Assembly (NCBI GenBank): GCA_038745585.1
Contig: JBCDLH010000002.1
Coordinates: forward strand, 124,001 to 188,000
DNA length: 64,000 nt
Origin: HLUCCA09 sp038745585
GTDB lineage: Bacteria; Pseudomonadota; Alphaproteobacteria; Rhodobacterales; Rhodobacteraceae
Reading direction: 5' to 3'
Shown: in pieces, positions 33,179 through 42,075 of the stretch
Layout: the number at the start of each line of letters is the position of its first letter
Position numbering within the stretch: position 1 is the stretch's first letter
The notes under the pieces: model-generated
What the model saw: only the letters and a program-made list of their open reading frames with translations
Database searches by the model: none
What the model was told of the DNA's origin: nothing
Program-made: the position numbers and the translations under genes

Positions 33179-34828
33179 TCAGGGCCCGAGCAGCGCCCGC
33201 GCCGCCGAGCGCGCCGCATCCGTCACGCGGTCGCCCGAGAGCATGCGGGCGATCTCGTCGACCCGTGCCTCGGCGCCAAGCGGCATCACATCCGACAGCG
33301 TCTCGCCCCCGGCGATACGCTTGGCCACGCGCCAATGGTGTCCGCCCCGTGCGGCGACCTGGGGCGAATGCGTCACCACGAGGACTTGCGCCGTCTCCGC
33401 GAGGCTCGCGAGGCGCCGGCCCACCGCATCCGCCGTTGCGCCACCCACACCCCGGTCGATTTCGTCAAAGATCAGCGTCCGCCCGCGGTCGCCGCCATGG
33501 AGGCAGACTTTCAGCGCCAAGAGGAAGCGCGACAGTTCCCCGCCCGACGCGATGCGGCCCAAGGGGCCGGCCGGCGCACCCGGATTGGTGGCGACGCGAA
33601 ACTCGACTGCGTCGCGCCCCTCGGGCCCAGCCTCGCCAGGGGCGATCTCCGTTTGAAAGACCGCGCGCTCAAGTTTCAGCGGCGTAAGCTCCTGGGCCAT
33701 CGCCGCGTCAAGCTGCATCGCTCCCGCCTGGCGGCCCGCGCTCAAGGCATCAGCCGCCGTGTTATAGCGGGCCTCTGCCTCCTCAAGCGCCGCCTCCAAT
33801 GCGCCGAGGCCAGCCTGACCGCTGTCGAGCGCGTCGAGGTCGCGGCGCAGGCGCGCGTTCAACAGGGCTAGGTCATCGGCCTCCACATGGTGCTTGCGCG
33901 CAAGGTCGCGATAGGCGTGATAGCGGTCCTCGACGCGCTCGAAGTCTCCTGAATCGAAGGCCAGCCGCTCGGCCGCGCGGTCGACCTCGCGCTCGGCATC
34001 CGACAGCGCTTCGATCGCCCGGCTGAGCGCGTCGAGCGCCGGATCTAGAAGACCGTCCGCCCGACCGGCCGCACCCTCAAGTGCGCGTGCCGCATCGCGC
34101 AGAAACCGGCCGGCTGCCTCGTCACCGATCCCGGCCCGCGCCGCAGCAATCGTCTCACCGAGCGCTTGCGCTGACTTCATCAGTTGGCGGGTATCGGCTA
34201 GCGTCGCGGCCTCGCCCGGCACCGGACCCAGCGCGTCGATCTCGTTGACGGTGTGGCGCAGGAACGCCTCTTCCTCAGCGAGGGCCGCGATCCGCGCCTG
34301 GGCGTCTTTGAGCGCCGACGCGGCCTCGCGCCGCACGCGCCACGCCGCGCGAACCACTTCGCGCTCCGTTCCCAGCCCAGCATAGGCGTCGAGGAGCGCG
34401 CGGTGCGCGGAGGCGGCTAAAAGCCCGCGGTCGTCCTGCTGCCCATGGAGTTCGACCAACGTTGCCGAGAGCGCGCGCAGCGCGTCGCCCGAGGCGCGCT
34501 GGTCGTTGATCCAAGCGGTCTTTCGCCCGTCCCGCCCGTTGACCCGGCGCAGGATCAACTCGTCCTGTACCGGGAGTCCCGCCTCTCCCAAAACAGCCCG
34601 CGCAGGATGCCCCTTTGGGAGCTCGAACCATGCCGTGACCGAGCCTTCACCCTGCCCCAGGCGCACCAGCTCCGCGCGCCCGCGCCAGCCCAAAACAAAT
34701 CCCAAGCAATCGAGCAGGATCGACTTGCCCGCCCCGGTTTCTCCCGTCAGCACATTGAGCCCCGGCTGAAGTTCCAGCTCCAACCGGTCCACAATCAGCA
34801 TATCGCGGATATCGAGCCCCCTTAGCAT
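33179..34828 (-). CDS. recN: DNA repair protein RecN
   Basis: A 549-residue SMC-like ATPase that acts at DNA double-strand breaks. The head's N-terminal half has Walker A GETGAGKS (29-36). A long coiled-coil centre follows (about 170-370, rich in Ala/Glu/Arg). The C-terminal head half has the ABC signature region SGGELSRFLLALK and Walker B TLIFDEIDRGVGG. The start ATG 34828 gives the canonical MLRGLDIRDMLIVD. No LexA box was found. In Rhodobacterales recN regularly follows bamD, as here. The 130-base spacer carries a gene-end repeat element. Confidence 0.95.
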   Translation of the reverse strand: MLRGLDIRDMLIVDRLELELQPGLNVLTGETGAGKSILLDCLGFVLGWRGRAELVRLGQGEGSVTAWFELPKGHPARAVLGEAGLPVQDELILRRVNGRDGRKTAWINDQRASGDALRALSATLVELHGQQDDRGLLAASAHRALLDAYAGLGTEREVVRAAWRVRREAASALKDAQARIAALAEEEAFLRHTVNEIDALGPVPGEAATLADTRQLMKSAQALGETIAAARAGIGDEAAGRFLRDAARALEGAAGRADGLLDPALDALSRAIEALSDAEREVDRAAERLAFDSGDFERVEDRYHAYRDLARKHHVEADDLALLNARLRRDLDALDSGQAGLGALEAALEEAEARYNTAADALSAGRQAGAMQLDAAMAQELTPLKLERAVFQTEIAPGEAGPEGRDAVEFRVATNPGAPAGPLGRIASGGELSRFLLALKVCLHGGDRGRTLIFDEIDRGVGGATADAVGRRLASLAETAQVLVVTHSPQVAARGGHHWRVAKRIAGGETLSDVMPLGAEARVDEIARMLSGDRVTDAARSAARALLGP

Positions 34829-34865
34829 GCCAGATCCTGAGTTGGGCACGTGCACGCGTCCCGCC

Positions 34866-34914
34866 CCATCAGCTTGGCAAAAATACTCCCGGGGGTGCGG
34901 GGGCTGGCCCCCGC
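34866..34914 (-). repeat. GGGAGTATTT gene-end element with hairpin, copy 2 (after bamD)
   Basis: Read on the minus strand, a hairpin (GCGGGGG and CCCCCGC, loop of four, 34914-34897) is followed by CACCCCC and the conserved core at 34890-34866, starting GGGAGTATTTTTGCCAAGCT. It lies 45-95 bases after the bamD stop. The hairpin plus T-run suits a transcription terminator. Confidence 0.7.
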
Positions 34915-34958
34915 TCCAGCGCAACACGCCAAAGCGGACCGGGCCAGAGAGCGCGGCA

Positions 34959-35861
34959 TCAGATCCAGCGGCCCTCGATCGTCTGCCGGTAGATCCGGCG
35001 CAGCCAGCTTTCGCCCTCGGCCTCGGCCTGCAGCCCACGCTCTACCAAGAGCCGGAACGACGCCGCATACCATTCGGTATCGGCAAAGTTAAAGGCCAGG
35101 ATCGCCCCCGCCGTCTGTGCCTCGTTTTCAAGCCCGAGCGACAAATACGCCTCAACCAGCCGGTGAAGCGCTTCGGCGGTATGGGTCGTGGTCTGAAACT
35201 CCTCGACAACGACGCGGAATCGATTGATCGCTGCGGGGAAATGGCTGCGGCGCAGGTAATAGCGCCCGATCTCCATCTCCTTGGCGGCGAGGTGATCAAA
35301 GGCGAGATCGAATTTCAGGATCGAAGAGCGGGCATACTCGCTTTCGGGATAGCGCTCGATCACAGCGCGGAGCGCCTGGAGCGCCTGGAAGGTCAAACCC
35401 TGATCGCGGCCAACCTCGTCGATCTGATCATAATAACTGAGCGCCAGCAGATATTGCGCATAGGCTGCGTCTTCATCAGCGGGATAAAAATCAATATAGC
35501 GCTGCGCGGCGGCGCGGCTGTTCTCGTAATCGCGGTCCGTGTGATAAGCAAAGGCTTGCATGATAAGCGCGCGCTGCGCCCACGCCGAGTAGGGATAGAG
35601 GCGCTCGACCTCGCCGAAAAGTTCGGCCGCGTCGTCCGCCCGCCCGGCTTCGAGTTGAAGCTCTGCTTGGCGAAAGATCTGCTCGGGCGTGAAGGTCTCA
35701 AGCGGGGCTGCCCGCGATGCGAAAAAGCCGCCACCGCCGCCCAGGCCAAAAAGCCCGCTGCTGCCCTCGCCCTCTGCGCCGCGCCCGCCCCCGCAAGCCG
35801 AGAGCGCCGCGCAACACATAAGCGCGAGGGCTGGTTTCAAGGGTCCGCGCGGTGCTCTCAT
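34959..35861 (-). CDS. bamD: Outer-membrane assembly lipoprotein BamD
   Basis: A 300-residue lipoprotein component of the BAM complex that folds beta-barrel proteins into the outer membrane. The signal peptide ends in a lipobox with C23 (ALSAC). A Gly-rich linker follows, then five TPR-like helix pairs (about 65-285) with typical residues such as YFPADEDAAYAQYLLALSYY-like spacing and RYPESEYARSS. The start ATG 35861 leads directly into the signal. It lies between lpxC and recN, the usual Rhodobacterales order. Confidence 0.93.
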   Translation of the reverse strand: MRAPRGPLKPALALMCCAALSACGGGRGAEGEGSSGLFGLGGGGGFFASRAAPLETFTPEQIFRQAELQLEAGRADDAAELFGEVERLYPYSAWAQRALIMQAFAYHTDRDYENSRAAAQRYIDFYPADEDAAYAQYLLALSYYDQIDEVGRDQGLTFQALQALRAVIERYPESEYARSSILKFDLAFDHLAAKEMEIGRYYLRRSHFPAAINRFRVVVEEFQTTTHTAEALHRLVEAYLSLGLENEAQTAGAILAFNFADTEWYAASFRLLVERGLQAEAEGESWLRRIYRQTIEGRWI

Positions 35862-36036
35862 CGGTCCTGTCGTTTCGGGCGGCGCTCGCGAGACGCGCCA
35901 AACGCCGCCTCCGACCACCAGTTTCGCTCCGTCTAGCACAGAAGATTTTGCTGTGAAACGGACTTAGGCGGCTCGGGCAAACACCGCCGCGTGTGTGACG
36001 CCTGCACGCCCGGACGCCACGTGAACGGAAACGGGC

Positions 36037-36960
36037 TCAGGCGACGGCAGCCAGGTCCGCGAGGCTCACTCCCATGCCCGGCAGGCGCCGCAGATGCGCC
36101 CCGTCGCAGGTGACGACCTCAAGCGCGCCGGGCGTCGAAAAGAGGGCCTGCAAGAGCCGGTTGGTCAGAGCGTGTCCGGCCCGGTGGCCGTGATACGCCC
36201 CAAGGATCGGCGCGCCGGCAAGCGCGAGATCGCCCAAGGCGTCGAGCATTTTGTGGCGCACCGGCTCGTCTGGGTGGCGCAGCCCGCCCGGTGTCAGGAT
36301 CGCGTCCCCCTCGACAACGACCGCGTTGCGCAAGCTCCCGCCGAGCGCGAGGCCCGCCTCTCGCATCTGCTCGACATCCGCGCGGCGACAAAACGTCCGG
36401 CTATCACAGAGCTCGCGCACGAAGGCACCGTTGGCCATGTCGAGGCGGCGCGCTTGCCTGCCGATCGCCGCGTCGTCAAACTCGATCTCAAAAGCGATCG
36501 ACAGGGACTGAGACGGGGTCAGCTGCGCCCAGGCGCCCCCTGCCCCGTCCACGCGGAGCGGCTTTGCAACGCGAAACGCCCGCAGCTCGGCGTCAAGCGC
36601 GCGGACACCAGCCGCTAAGATCGCTTGTACGAATTGCGCAGAAGAGCCATCTAAGATCGGCACTTCGGGCCCTGAAACCTCGATCATCGCATTGTGGATG
36701 CCGCAGCCCGCGAGCGCGGCCATGATATGCTCCACGGTCGAGACTGAAACGCCGTCTGCGTTGACGAGCCGGGTGCAGAGGGGGGCCTGTTCCACCAGAT
36801 CCCACCGCGCAGCAATGAGCGGATCGCCAGCAACCGCATCTGCCCGTTTAAACCAAATGCCGAACTCTGCCGAAGCTGGCGAAAGCGTCACGCGCGCCGG
36901 CCGGCCGGAATGCAATCCGACGCCCGTTAGCGCGACGGACTTTCTGAGCGTCGTTTGCAC
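36037..36960 (-). CDS. lpxC: UDP-3-O-acyl-N-acetylglucosamine deacetylase LpxC
   Basis: A 307-residue zinc deacetylase that catalyses the committed step of lipid A synthesis in the cytoplasm. Zinc ligands are H78 (TVEHIMAAL), H236 and D240 (HKMLDALGD). The catalytic base region has H263 (GHRAGHALTN). The N-terminus matches relatives when GTG 36960 is used (M-QTTLRKSVALTGVGLHSGRP); the TTG further upstream adds residues not seen in the family. It follows ftsZ with a 494-base spacer, so it may have its own promoter. Confidence 0.95.
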   Translation of the reverse strand: MQTTLRKSVALTGVGLHSGRPARVTLSPASAEFGIWFKRADAVAGDPLIAARWDLVEQAPLCTRLVNADGVSVSTVEHIMAALAGCGIHNAMIEVSGPEVPILDGSSAQFVQAILAAGVRALDAELRAFRVAKPLRVDGAGGAWAQLTPSQSLSIAFEIEFDDAAIGRQARRLDMANGAFVRELCDSRTFCRRADVEQMREAGLALGGSLRNAVVVEGDAILTPGGLRHPDEPVRHKMLDALGDLALAGAPILGAYHGHRAGHALTNRLLQALFSTPGALEVVTCDGAHLRRLPGMGVSLADLAAVA

Positions 36961-37454
36961 CACTGCCCCCGTTCTGCCCAAGCGCCGCGCATGCGGGTAT
37001 CCCGGGCGATCTTACGAACCCAACCCCACGCCGCTCGGCCAGGGTGTCGTCGGTGCGTGCGCGTCCATGCGCGGGCCCGATAGGCTCGGTTTCCACTCTG
37101 GCCGGAGATGCATATCCACGCAAAAACTGGCCCACCTGCCGACACGTGCCGGCCAATTCGGGATAGGCAGCGGGGGCAGTGTTCACAATTCAATCATTGT
37201 AACCGCCTGAAATAGACACTTTCCACGATCGGCGAGTTTTCGCCTGCGCAGAAATGTCGCGGCATAAGCCTTTGACTAAAAATGGAAAAGGTTCGGTGTG
37301 CCAACCGTTTTGAGCATTCATGCTCACGCCGCAGCGCGGAATTTTACCGCGCGGTCAACCGTCAGAGCGCCCAGTCGGACGCCCTAATCCTGAGCCGGAA
37401 GGCCAGACGAAGTGGAGCGACGGCGGGCGGACACCCGGCGCGCGCCTCTAGGTC
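36961..37454. other. Spacer between ftsZ and lpxC, no gene seen
   Basis: Reading frames here are opposite-strand or low-complexity artefacts. The middle (37180-37330) is noticeably AT-rich for this genome (TTCACAATTCAATCATTG, TTGACTAAAAATGG) and is the likely place for a promoter of lpxC on the minus strand. No individual site was assigned. Confidence 0.4.
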
Positions 37455-39197
37455 TCAGTTCGCTTGCCGACGCAGGAAGGCCGGGATCTCGATGCGCTCT
37501 TGCTCGCCGCTCGGATCGGCATCGGGCGCAGCGTCTTCGTCGTAATAGGTCTGCGCGGGCGTCTGACGGGTCGCAACCGGGCGGCTCGCCTCGCCGCGCA
37601 GGTTCGGTTCGGTGCGTGGGTTCGGTTCGGTGCGCTCTGGCGTGTCGGCGACGCGCCCATCGCTGCGCCCATCGTTGCGTTCAGCGCCCCGCTCAACACC
37701 CCGTTCGACGCCATGGCCCGACATACGGTTGATGAAAGACGAAATGCCAAAGCGGCCGCCTGCGGCGCCGCTCGGATCTTGCCCCGCAGCCGGAGGCGGT
37801 GCGTCCGGGCGCGATTTGCCCACCGCGGCCTGCAGACGCGCCATTGCTTCGGGCGATGGCGTGCCCGGCGATACTCTTTCCGCGGCAGAGCCCGGTCGCG
37901 CGCCACCTTTAGGCGCCACAAAATCCGGTTGAGCGGCCTCATCGGTCAAGTGGCGCGGCGTGGTACGCGCGGCCTCCGGATTATAGGCGGGGGGCGGCAG
38001 CTCGTCGTCGGGATGCGCGGCCAGCCCCTCGGCCTCCGCGTCCGCATGTGCCGCGTGGCCGTCAAAGAGGCCGGGCTCGGACACGTCCGCCACCGGCATC
38101 TCAATATGCTCAGCGGCGATCTGGTGGAGCGCCGGCCCCTGGGGCTCTGCCTCCGGGTGGGGCGTGTCGAGCCGCAGCGGATCGGCCATGCGGCGGCGGG
38201 GCACAGGCGCGTCACGCTCCTCCAAAGATGCATCGATCCCGGTGGCCACAACAGAGACGCGCATCCGGCCCTCCATCGCACCGTCGAGCGTCGAGCCGAC
38301 GATGATGTTGGCGTCGGGGTCGACCTCTTCGCGAATGCGGTTTGCCGCCTCATCGAGCTCGAACAGCGTCAGGTCATGGGCGCCTGTGATATTGATCAAA
38401 ACGCCCTTCGCGCCCCTGAGCGAGATCTCGTCAAGGAGCGGGTTGGCAATCGCCTTCTCGGCGGCTTGGATCGCGCGCTCTTCGCCTTCGGCCTCGCCCG
38501 TCCCCATCATCGCCTTGCCCATCTCGTCCATTACGGCGCGGACATCGGCGAAATCGAGATTGATCAGACCCGGGCGGACCATAAGATCGGTCACCCCTTT
38601 CACGCCTTGATAGAGAACGTCGTCGGCGAGGCTGAACGCATCGGTGAACGTCGTCTTCTCGTTGGCAAGGCGAAAGAGGTTTTGGTTGGGGATGATGATC
38701 AGGGTGTCGACGACCTTTTGCAGGCGTTCGACCCCCTCCTCGGCCTGGCGCATCCGCTTGCCGCCCTCAAACTGGAACGGCTTGGTGACGACCCCGACCG
38801 TGAGCACGCCAAGCTCCCGCGCGGCTTGGGCGATGATCGGCGCAGCCCCCGTCCCCGTCCCGCCGCCCATCCCGGCGGTAATAAAGCACATATGCGCGCC
38901 GGCCAGTTGGTCGACGATCTCTTCGATCGTCTCCTCCGCCGCGGCCGCACCGATCTGCGCCTTGGCCCCTGCGCCAAGCCCCTCGGTGACCTTGACGCCC
39001 ATCTGGATCCGCGCCGGCGCGCGGGATTGCTGGAGCGCCTGGGCATCGGTGTTGGCGGTAACGAACTCGACGCCCTGGAGCTCCTTTTCGATCATGTTGT
39101 TGACCGCATTGCCGCCCGCGCCGCCGACGCCGAAAACGGTGATGCGCGGCTTGAGATCGGCGTGCTCTGCTTCTGGCATGGAAAGGTTCAAGGTCAT
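37455..39197 (-). CDS. ftsZ: Cell division GTPase FtsZ
   Basis: A 580-residue tubulin homologue that forms the division ring at midcell. The GTP-binding core has the tubulin signature GGGTGTG (111-117), the N-terminal FGVGGAGGNAVNNM and the T7 synergy loop NLDFADV near 210. A long, disordered linker of about 250 residues follows. It ends in the conserved C-terminal peptide EIPAFLRRQAN that contacts FtsA and other tethers. The start ATG 39197 (MTLNLSMPE) agrees with Rhodobacterales relatives; a GTG 30 bases upstream is less likely. The linker contains short tandem repeats near its end. Confidence 0.96.
   Translation of the reverse strand: MTLNLSMPEAEHADLKPRITVFGVGGAGGNAVNNMIEKELQGVEFVTANTDAQALQQSRAPARIQMGVKVTEGLGAGAKAQIGAAAAEETIEEIVDQLAGAHMCFITAGMGGGTGTGAAPIIAQAARELGVLTVGVVTKPFQFEGGKRMRQAEEGVERLQKVVDTLIIIPNQNLFRLANEKTTFTDAFSLADDVLYQGVKGVTDLMVRPGLINLDFADVRAVMDEMGKAMMGTGEAEGEERAIQAAEKAIANPLLDEISLRGAKGVLINITGAHDLTLFELDEAANRIREEVDPDANIIVGSTLDGAMEGRMRVSVVATGIDASLEERDAPVPRRRMADPLRLDTPHPEAEPQGPALHQIAAEHIEMPVADVSEPGLFDGHAAHADAEAEGLAAHPDDELPPPAYNPEAARTTPRHLTDEAAQPDFVAPKGGARPGSAAERVSPGTPSPEAMARLQAAVGKSRPDAPPPAAGQDPSGAAGGRFGISSFINRMSGHGVERGVERGAERNDGRSDGRVADTPERTEPNPRTEPNLRGEASRPVATRQTPAQTYYDEDAAPDADPSGEQERIEIPAFLRRQAN
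37601..37690. repeat. Short tandem repeats in the FtsZ linker
   Basis: GGTTCGGTTCGGTGCG occurs at 37601-37616 and 37619-37634. A 12-base unit GCGCCCATCGCT/T is duplicated a little further on. They encode the repeated TEPN and D-G-R-like stretches (ERTEPNPRTEPN, GRSDGR) just before the conserved C-terminal peptide. Confidence 0.7.
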
Positions 39198-39341
39198 TGC
39201 TCCGGTCGCCTGCTTTTTGGTTGTCACGTGCCCGTCTGCGCGCCCGCGGCGGTGTCCGAAAGGCCACCGTCAAGCCCGCATTCCCCGTAATTATTGAGAA
39301 ACATACCCAGCTGTGGACGCTTCGTCACGCGGAAATCGGCA

Positions 39342-39377
39342 GATTCATACCAAATATTGGCCCGAAAGCGGAGAGTC
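39342..39377. promoter_or_regulatory. Pair of GANTC (CcrM) sites upstream of ftsZ
   Basis: GATTC at 39342-39346 and GAGTC at 39373-39377 lie 145-180 bases before the ftsZ start. GANTC is the target of the cell-cycle methylase CcrM, and in Caulobacter such sites contribute to ftsZ control through GcrA. The sites are seen; regulation here is inferred. Confidence 0.4.
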
Positions 39378-39627
39378 GCCAAAGTCTACGCAATCAAACA
39401 AGATGTTGGGTCGCACTCTTAAGGCACGTCTAAAGGCCCGCCGGACGGCAGGCTGCTAGCGTTTCGCTTTTCGGTTGTGCGGGGCGACTGCTCTGCCTGC
39501 CGCGTGGCACCTCTGGCGGGCGCCTTCCGCGGTAGCGTAGCAAGCAGGGACGGTGTGGTCACGCGGATTGTTCAGGAAAACTGCGAAACCAAAAACTCCA
39601 AACGCTCACTGAGAGGCGCAAGCCGTG

Positions 39628-39757
39628 CCAGCGCCGTCCCGTGGGTTGGCGCTGCAACGAAAGGGCTAGAGCGCTTTATCCTAGCCAAGCCCCTCACCAC
39701 CCTGAGCTATGCGATAGCGGAGACAAAGCGCCGACCCGTGGGGACGGGACGGCGCTG
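39628..39757. repeat. 130-base imperfect inverted repeat between ftsA and ftsZ
   Basis: The left arm 39628-39653 begins CCAGCGCCGTCCCGT. It pairs with the right arm 39727-39757, ending ACGGGACGGCGCTGG, over about 26 bases with a 4-5 base bulge. A smaller hairpin GGCTAG/CTAGCC (39664-39686) sits inside. The transcript would fold into a long stem. It could be a terminator of ftsA, an attenuator for ftsZ, or a mobile palindromic unit. Confidence 0.6.
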
Positions 39758-39839
39758 GAACGGCGGCCTTTGCTCCGTGCCGGGGTGCGAAGATCCCAGG
39801 CCCCTACAAGATGCAGGCGGAGGTACTCGACTTACGGAA

Positions 39840-41174
39840 TTACCAATTATCGCGAAACCAGCGCATCGCGCGGCGCAAGGAGCGGGCGGGATAGCGGTCG
39901 GCGGGCATCTCGAAATCCCACCATTCGTCCTGCGGATGGGCCGCAAAGAGGCAGAGCCCCACGGACGACGCAAAGGCCGGGCCCGCCGCCGCCTGGGGCA
40001 AACCCTGGACGCGCAAGGGCCGCCCGAGGCGAACCTGCTGGCCGAGAATGCGGCTCGCCATGCCGTCGAGCCCGGGGATCTGGCTCGACCCGCCGGTCAG
40101 TACGATCTGCTGCGCCGGCAGGCTATCAAAGCCGGCCGCATCGAGCCGCGCGCGCACCTCTTCGAGGATTTCCTCGACGCGCGGGCGCATGATCCCGATA
40201 AGTTCGGCCCGGCTGACCGTCCGCCGGTCATGCTCCCAATCGCCGGTATCGCCGCCGATCTCGATCATCTCGCGGTCGTCGATCCCGGTCGCCACGACCC
40301 CGCCGAACACGGTCTTAATCCGCTCGGCCGTCGTCATCGGCACCTGCAGACCTTTGGAGATGTCCGCCGTCACGTGCTCGCCACCGATGCGAACGCTATC
40401 GGCGTAAATCATATGTTTCTTGATGAAGACGGAGATCCCCGTTGCGCCTCCGCCAATGTCGATACAGGCGCCGCCGAGCTCCTGCTCATCTTCGACCAGT
40501 GCCGAAATCCCCGAGACATAAGCCGATGAGGCGAGCCCCGCGAGCTCCAGATCGCAGCGCTTGATGCAGTAGAGCAGGTTCTGGATCGCACCGTCTTCGA
40601 CCGTCAGCAGGTGCATATCGGCCGTGAGTGCGTTGCCCAATTGCCCGCGCGGATCGCAAAGGCCCGAACGGTGATCGATGGCAAAGTTCACGGGCTGCGC
40701 GTGGAGCACCGCGCGCCCCGGCCCGATATCGGGCACATCGCAGGCCGCGAGGACGCGCGCAACATCGGCCTCATCGATGACAGTTTCGCCGAGCCGGATC
40801 TGCCCGTCGAGCCCATAGGAGCGCGGCCGGGCGCCGGAAAGACAGGCGATGACGTGATCGACACGCGTTCCCGCCATCTTCTGTGCGGCCTGGACGGCCG
40901 TGCGGATCGCGCGCTCGGTCTCCTGCATGGCGTGGACTTCGCCAAACGCGACCCCGCGCGACCGCGTTGTCGCCGCGCCGATCACGCGAAACGAGCTTTG
41001 CCCGGCGAGCGAGCCCACACCGTCCGAGAGCGGCAGCCGCTCGGGCCCGTCAAAGCGCAGCACGAGGCAGGCGATTTTGGCAGAGCCCACATCGAGGATG
41101 GCGATCACGCCGCGATCCATTGCCTGTTTTCGCATGCGCCGCATGGCACGTTGGGATTGGTAGAGATCGGTCAT
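39840..41174 (-). CDS. ftsA: Cell division protein FtsA
   Basis: A 444-residue actin-like protein that tethers FtsZ to the membrane and recruits later division proteins. Actin-fold ATP motifs are visible (AILDVGSAKIACLV near 25, CIDIGGGATGISVF, VLTGGSSQIPGL). The C-terminal amphipathic membrane helix SLRRAMRWFRDNW is present. The start ATG 41174 overlaps the ftsQ stop by ATGA, implying translational coupling. Downstream lies the 640-base spacer before ftsZ, so ftsZ probably also has independent transcription. Confidence 0.95.
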   Translation of the reverse strand: MTDLYQSQRAMRRMRKQAMDRGVIAILDVGSAKIACLVLRFDGPERLPLSDGVGSLAGQSSFRVIGAATTRSRGVAFGEVHAMQETERAIRTAVQAAQKMAGTRVDHVIACLSGARPRSYGLDGQIRLGETVIDEADVARVLAACDVPDIGPGRAVLHAQPVNFAIDHRSGLCDPRGQLGNALTADMHLLTVEDGAIQNLLYCIKRCDLELAGLASSAYVSGISALVEDEQELGGACIDIGGGATGISVFIKKHMIYADSVRIGGEHVTADISKGLQVPMTTAERIKTVFGGVVATGIDDREMIEIGGDTGDWEHDRRTVSRAELIGIMRPRVEEILEEVRARLDAAGFDSLPAQQIVLTGGSSQIPGLDGMASRILGQQVRLGRPLRVQGLPQAAAGPAFASSVGLCLFAAHPQDEWWDFEMPADRYPARSLRRAMRWFRDNW

Positions 41175-42058
41175 GGATTGGCTGCTCCAGGGGCCGGTCC
41201 GGACGCGCGCGGCGCGCGGATCCGGTTCAGTTCGTCTTGGGCAAAGGGCGACAGGCGCAGCGTCGGACGCTCGGCAAGCCGCAGGTCGATATCGGAGACG
41301 TCGCGGGACAAAAGATCCCGCGCAGCGTCGAGGGCGAGCACGTATTCGAGGGCGGCGACTGGGCCGGTCTCGGGCAGCATGATCCGCTGGCTGTCGGTCA
41401 GCACGATGTCCCAGCGCCGCGCGCCCCGCCGCTGCAAGCCGCGGACCCGTTCGGCGAGTGGCGCGGTCGCGGCAAAGAGCGCGAGCGCTTCTTCGGCGGC
41501 GTGATGCGCGCCGTCGCCTGCGATGAGCGGCAGCTCAGGCCAATCAGCCCGCGCTTGGGTGGCCGCGATCGGATGGCCCGTTGCATCGACAAGGATCAGC
41601 CCGGCATTCGAGCGCCAGATCAACGCAGGCTCCCGCTCGGTGATGTCGACCTGGAGGATGCCGCCGGGCCGGATCCGCACCCGCACCTCGGCCACCGCAT
41701 CGAGCGCGGCAATCTCGGCCCGGATCGCATCAAGCTCGATATCGAAGGAGGAGACCGGAAAGCCGATATGGATGCTCTCATGGATCGCGTGGGAGAGCTC
41801 GGGCGAAGCCCCGTCGACCGCCATCAGCCGCACCATGAACTCGGGGCGCTCCTCGACGGCGCGCTGCATCTCGGCGGCGGTGTCGCGCAAAAGCTCGATC
41901 CGGGCTGCGTCCGAGGCCCACCAGCCAAGGATGGCCGCGAGCGCCCCGAGCGGCAGCCCGATCCGGCATGCGCGGCGGATCGACGGGCGGAGCCACATCC
42001 GTTCGAGCCGGTAGGCGATGCGCGAGGGCGCTGGATCGGCCTGGGCAAAGAACCTCAC
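41171..42058 (-). CDS. ftsQ: Cell division protein FtsQ
   Basis: A 295-residue bitopic inner-membrane divisome protein. A short cytoplasmic N-terminus (FFAQADPAPSRIAYRLERMW) is followed by a membrane helix (about 33-50, IGLPLGALAAILGWWAS) and the periplasmic POTRA and beta domains (SSFDIELDAIRAEIAALDAV, VDITEREPALIWR). The start is GTG 42058, chosen because GGGGAGC precedes it by a good distance and the length then matches the family. An in-frame ATG at 42187 would add 43 residues made of the GLRAGAR repeat, which no known FtsQ has. Confidence 0.88.
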   Translation of the reverse strand: MRFFAQADPAPSRIAYRLERMWLRPSIRRACRIGLPLGALAAILGWWASDAARIELLRDTAAEMQRAVEERPEFMVRLMAVDGASPELSHAIHESIHIGFPVSSFDIELDAIRAEIAALDAVAEVRVRIRPGGILQVDITEREPALIWRSNAGLILVDATGHPIAATQARADWPELPLIAGDGAHHAAEEALALFAATAPLAERVRGLQRRGARRWDIVLTDSQRIMLPETGPVAALEYVLALDAARDLLSRDVSDIDLRLAERPTLRLSPFAQDELNRIRAPRASGPAPGAANP

Positions 42059-42075
42059 GGGTACGCTCCCCGCGC

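Larger units (their letters stand above)
39198..39839. other. Spacer between ftsA and ftsZ, with regulatory features
   Basis: 640 bases without a credible gene. The right half holds a large inverted repeat (39628-39757, listed separately). The left half is AT-richer around 39290-39370 and carries two GANTC sites. This is the expected promoter region of ftsZ on the minus strand. Confidence 0.5.

Noticed and set aside
39660..39690. Further copy of the 15.8 kb MITE-like element (CTAGAGCG)
   Set aside because: Only the first seven bases resemble the element end; the remainder is unrelated.
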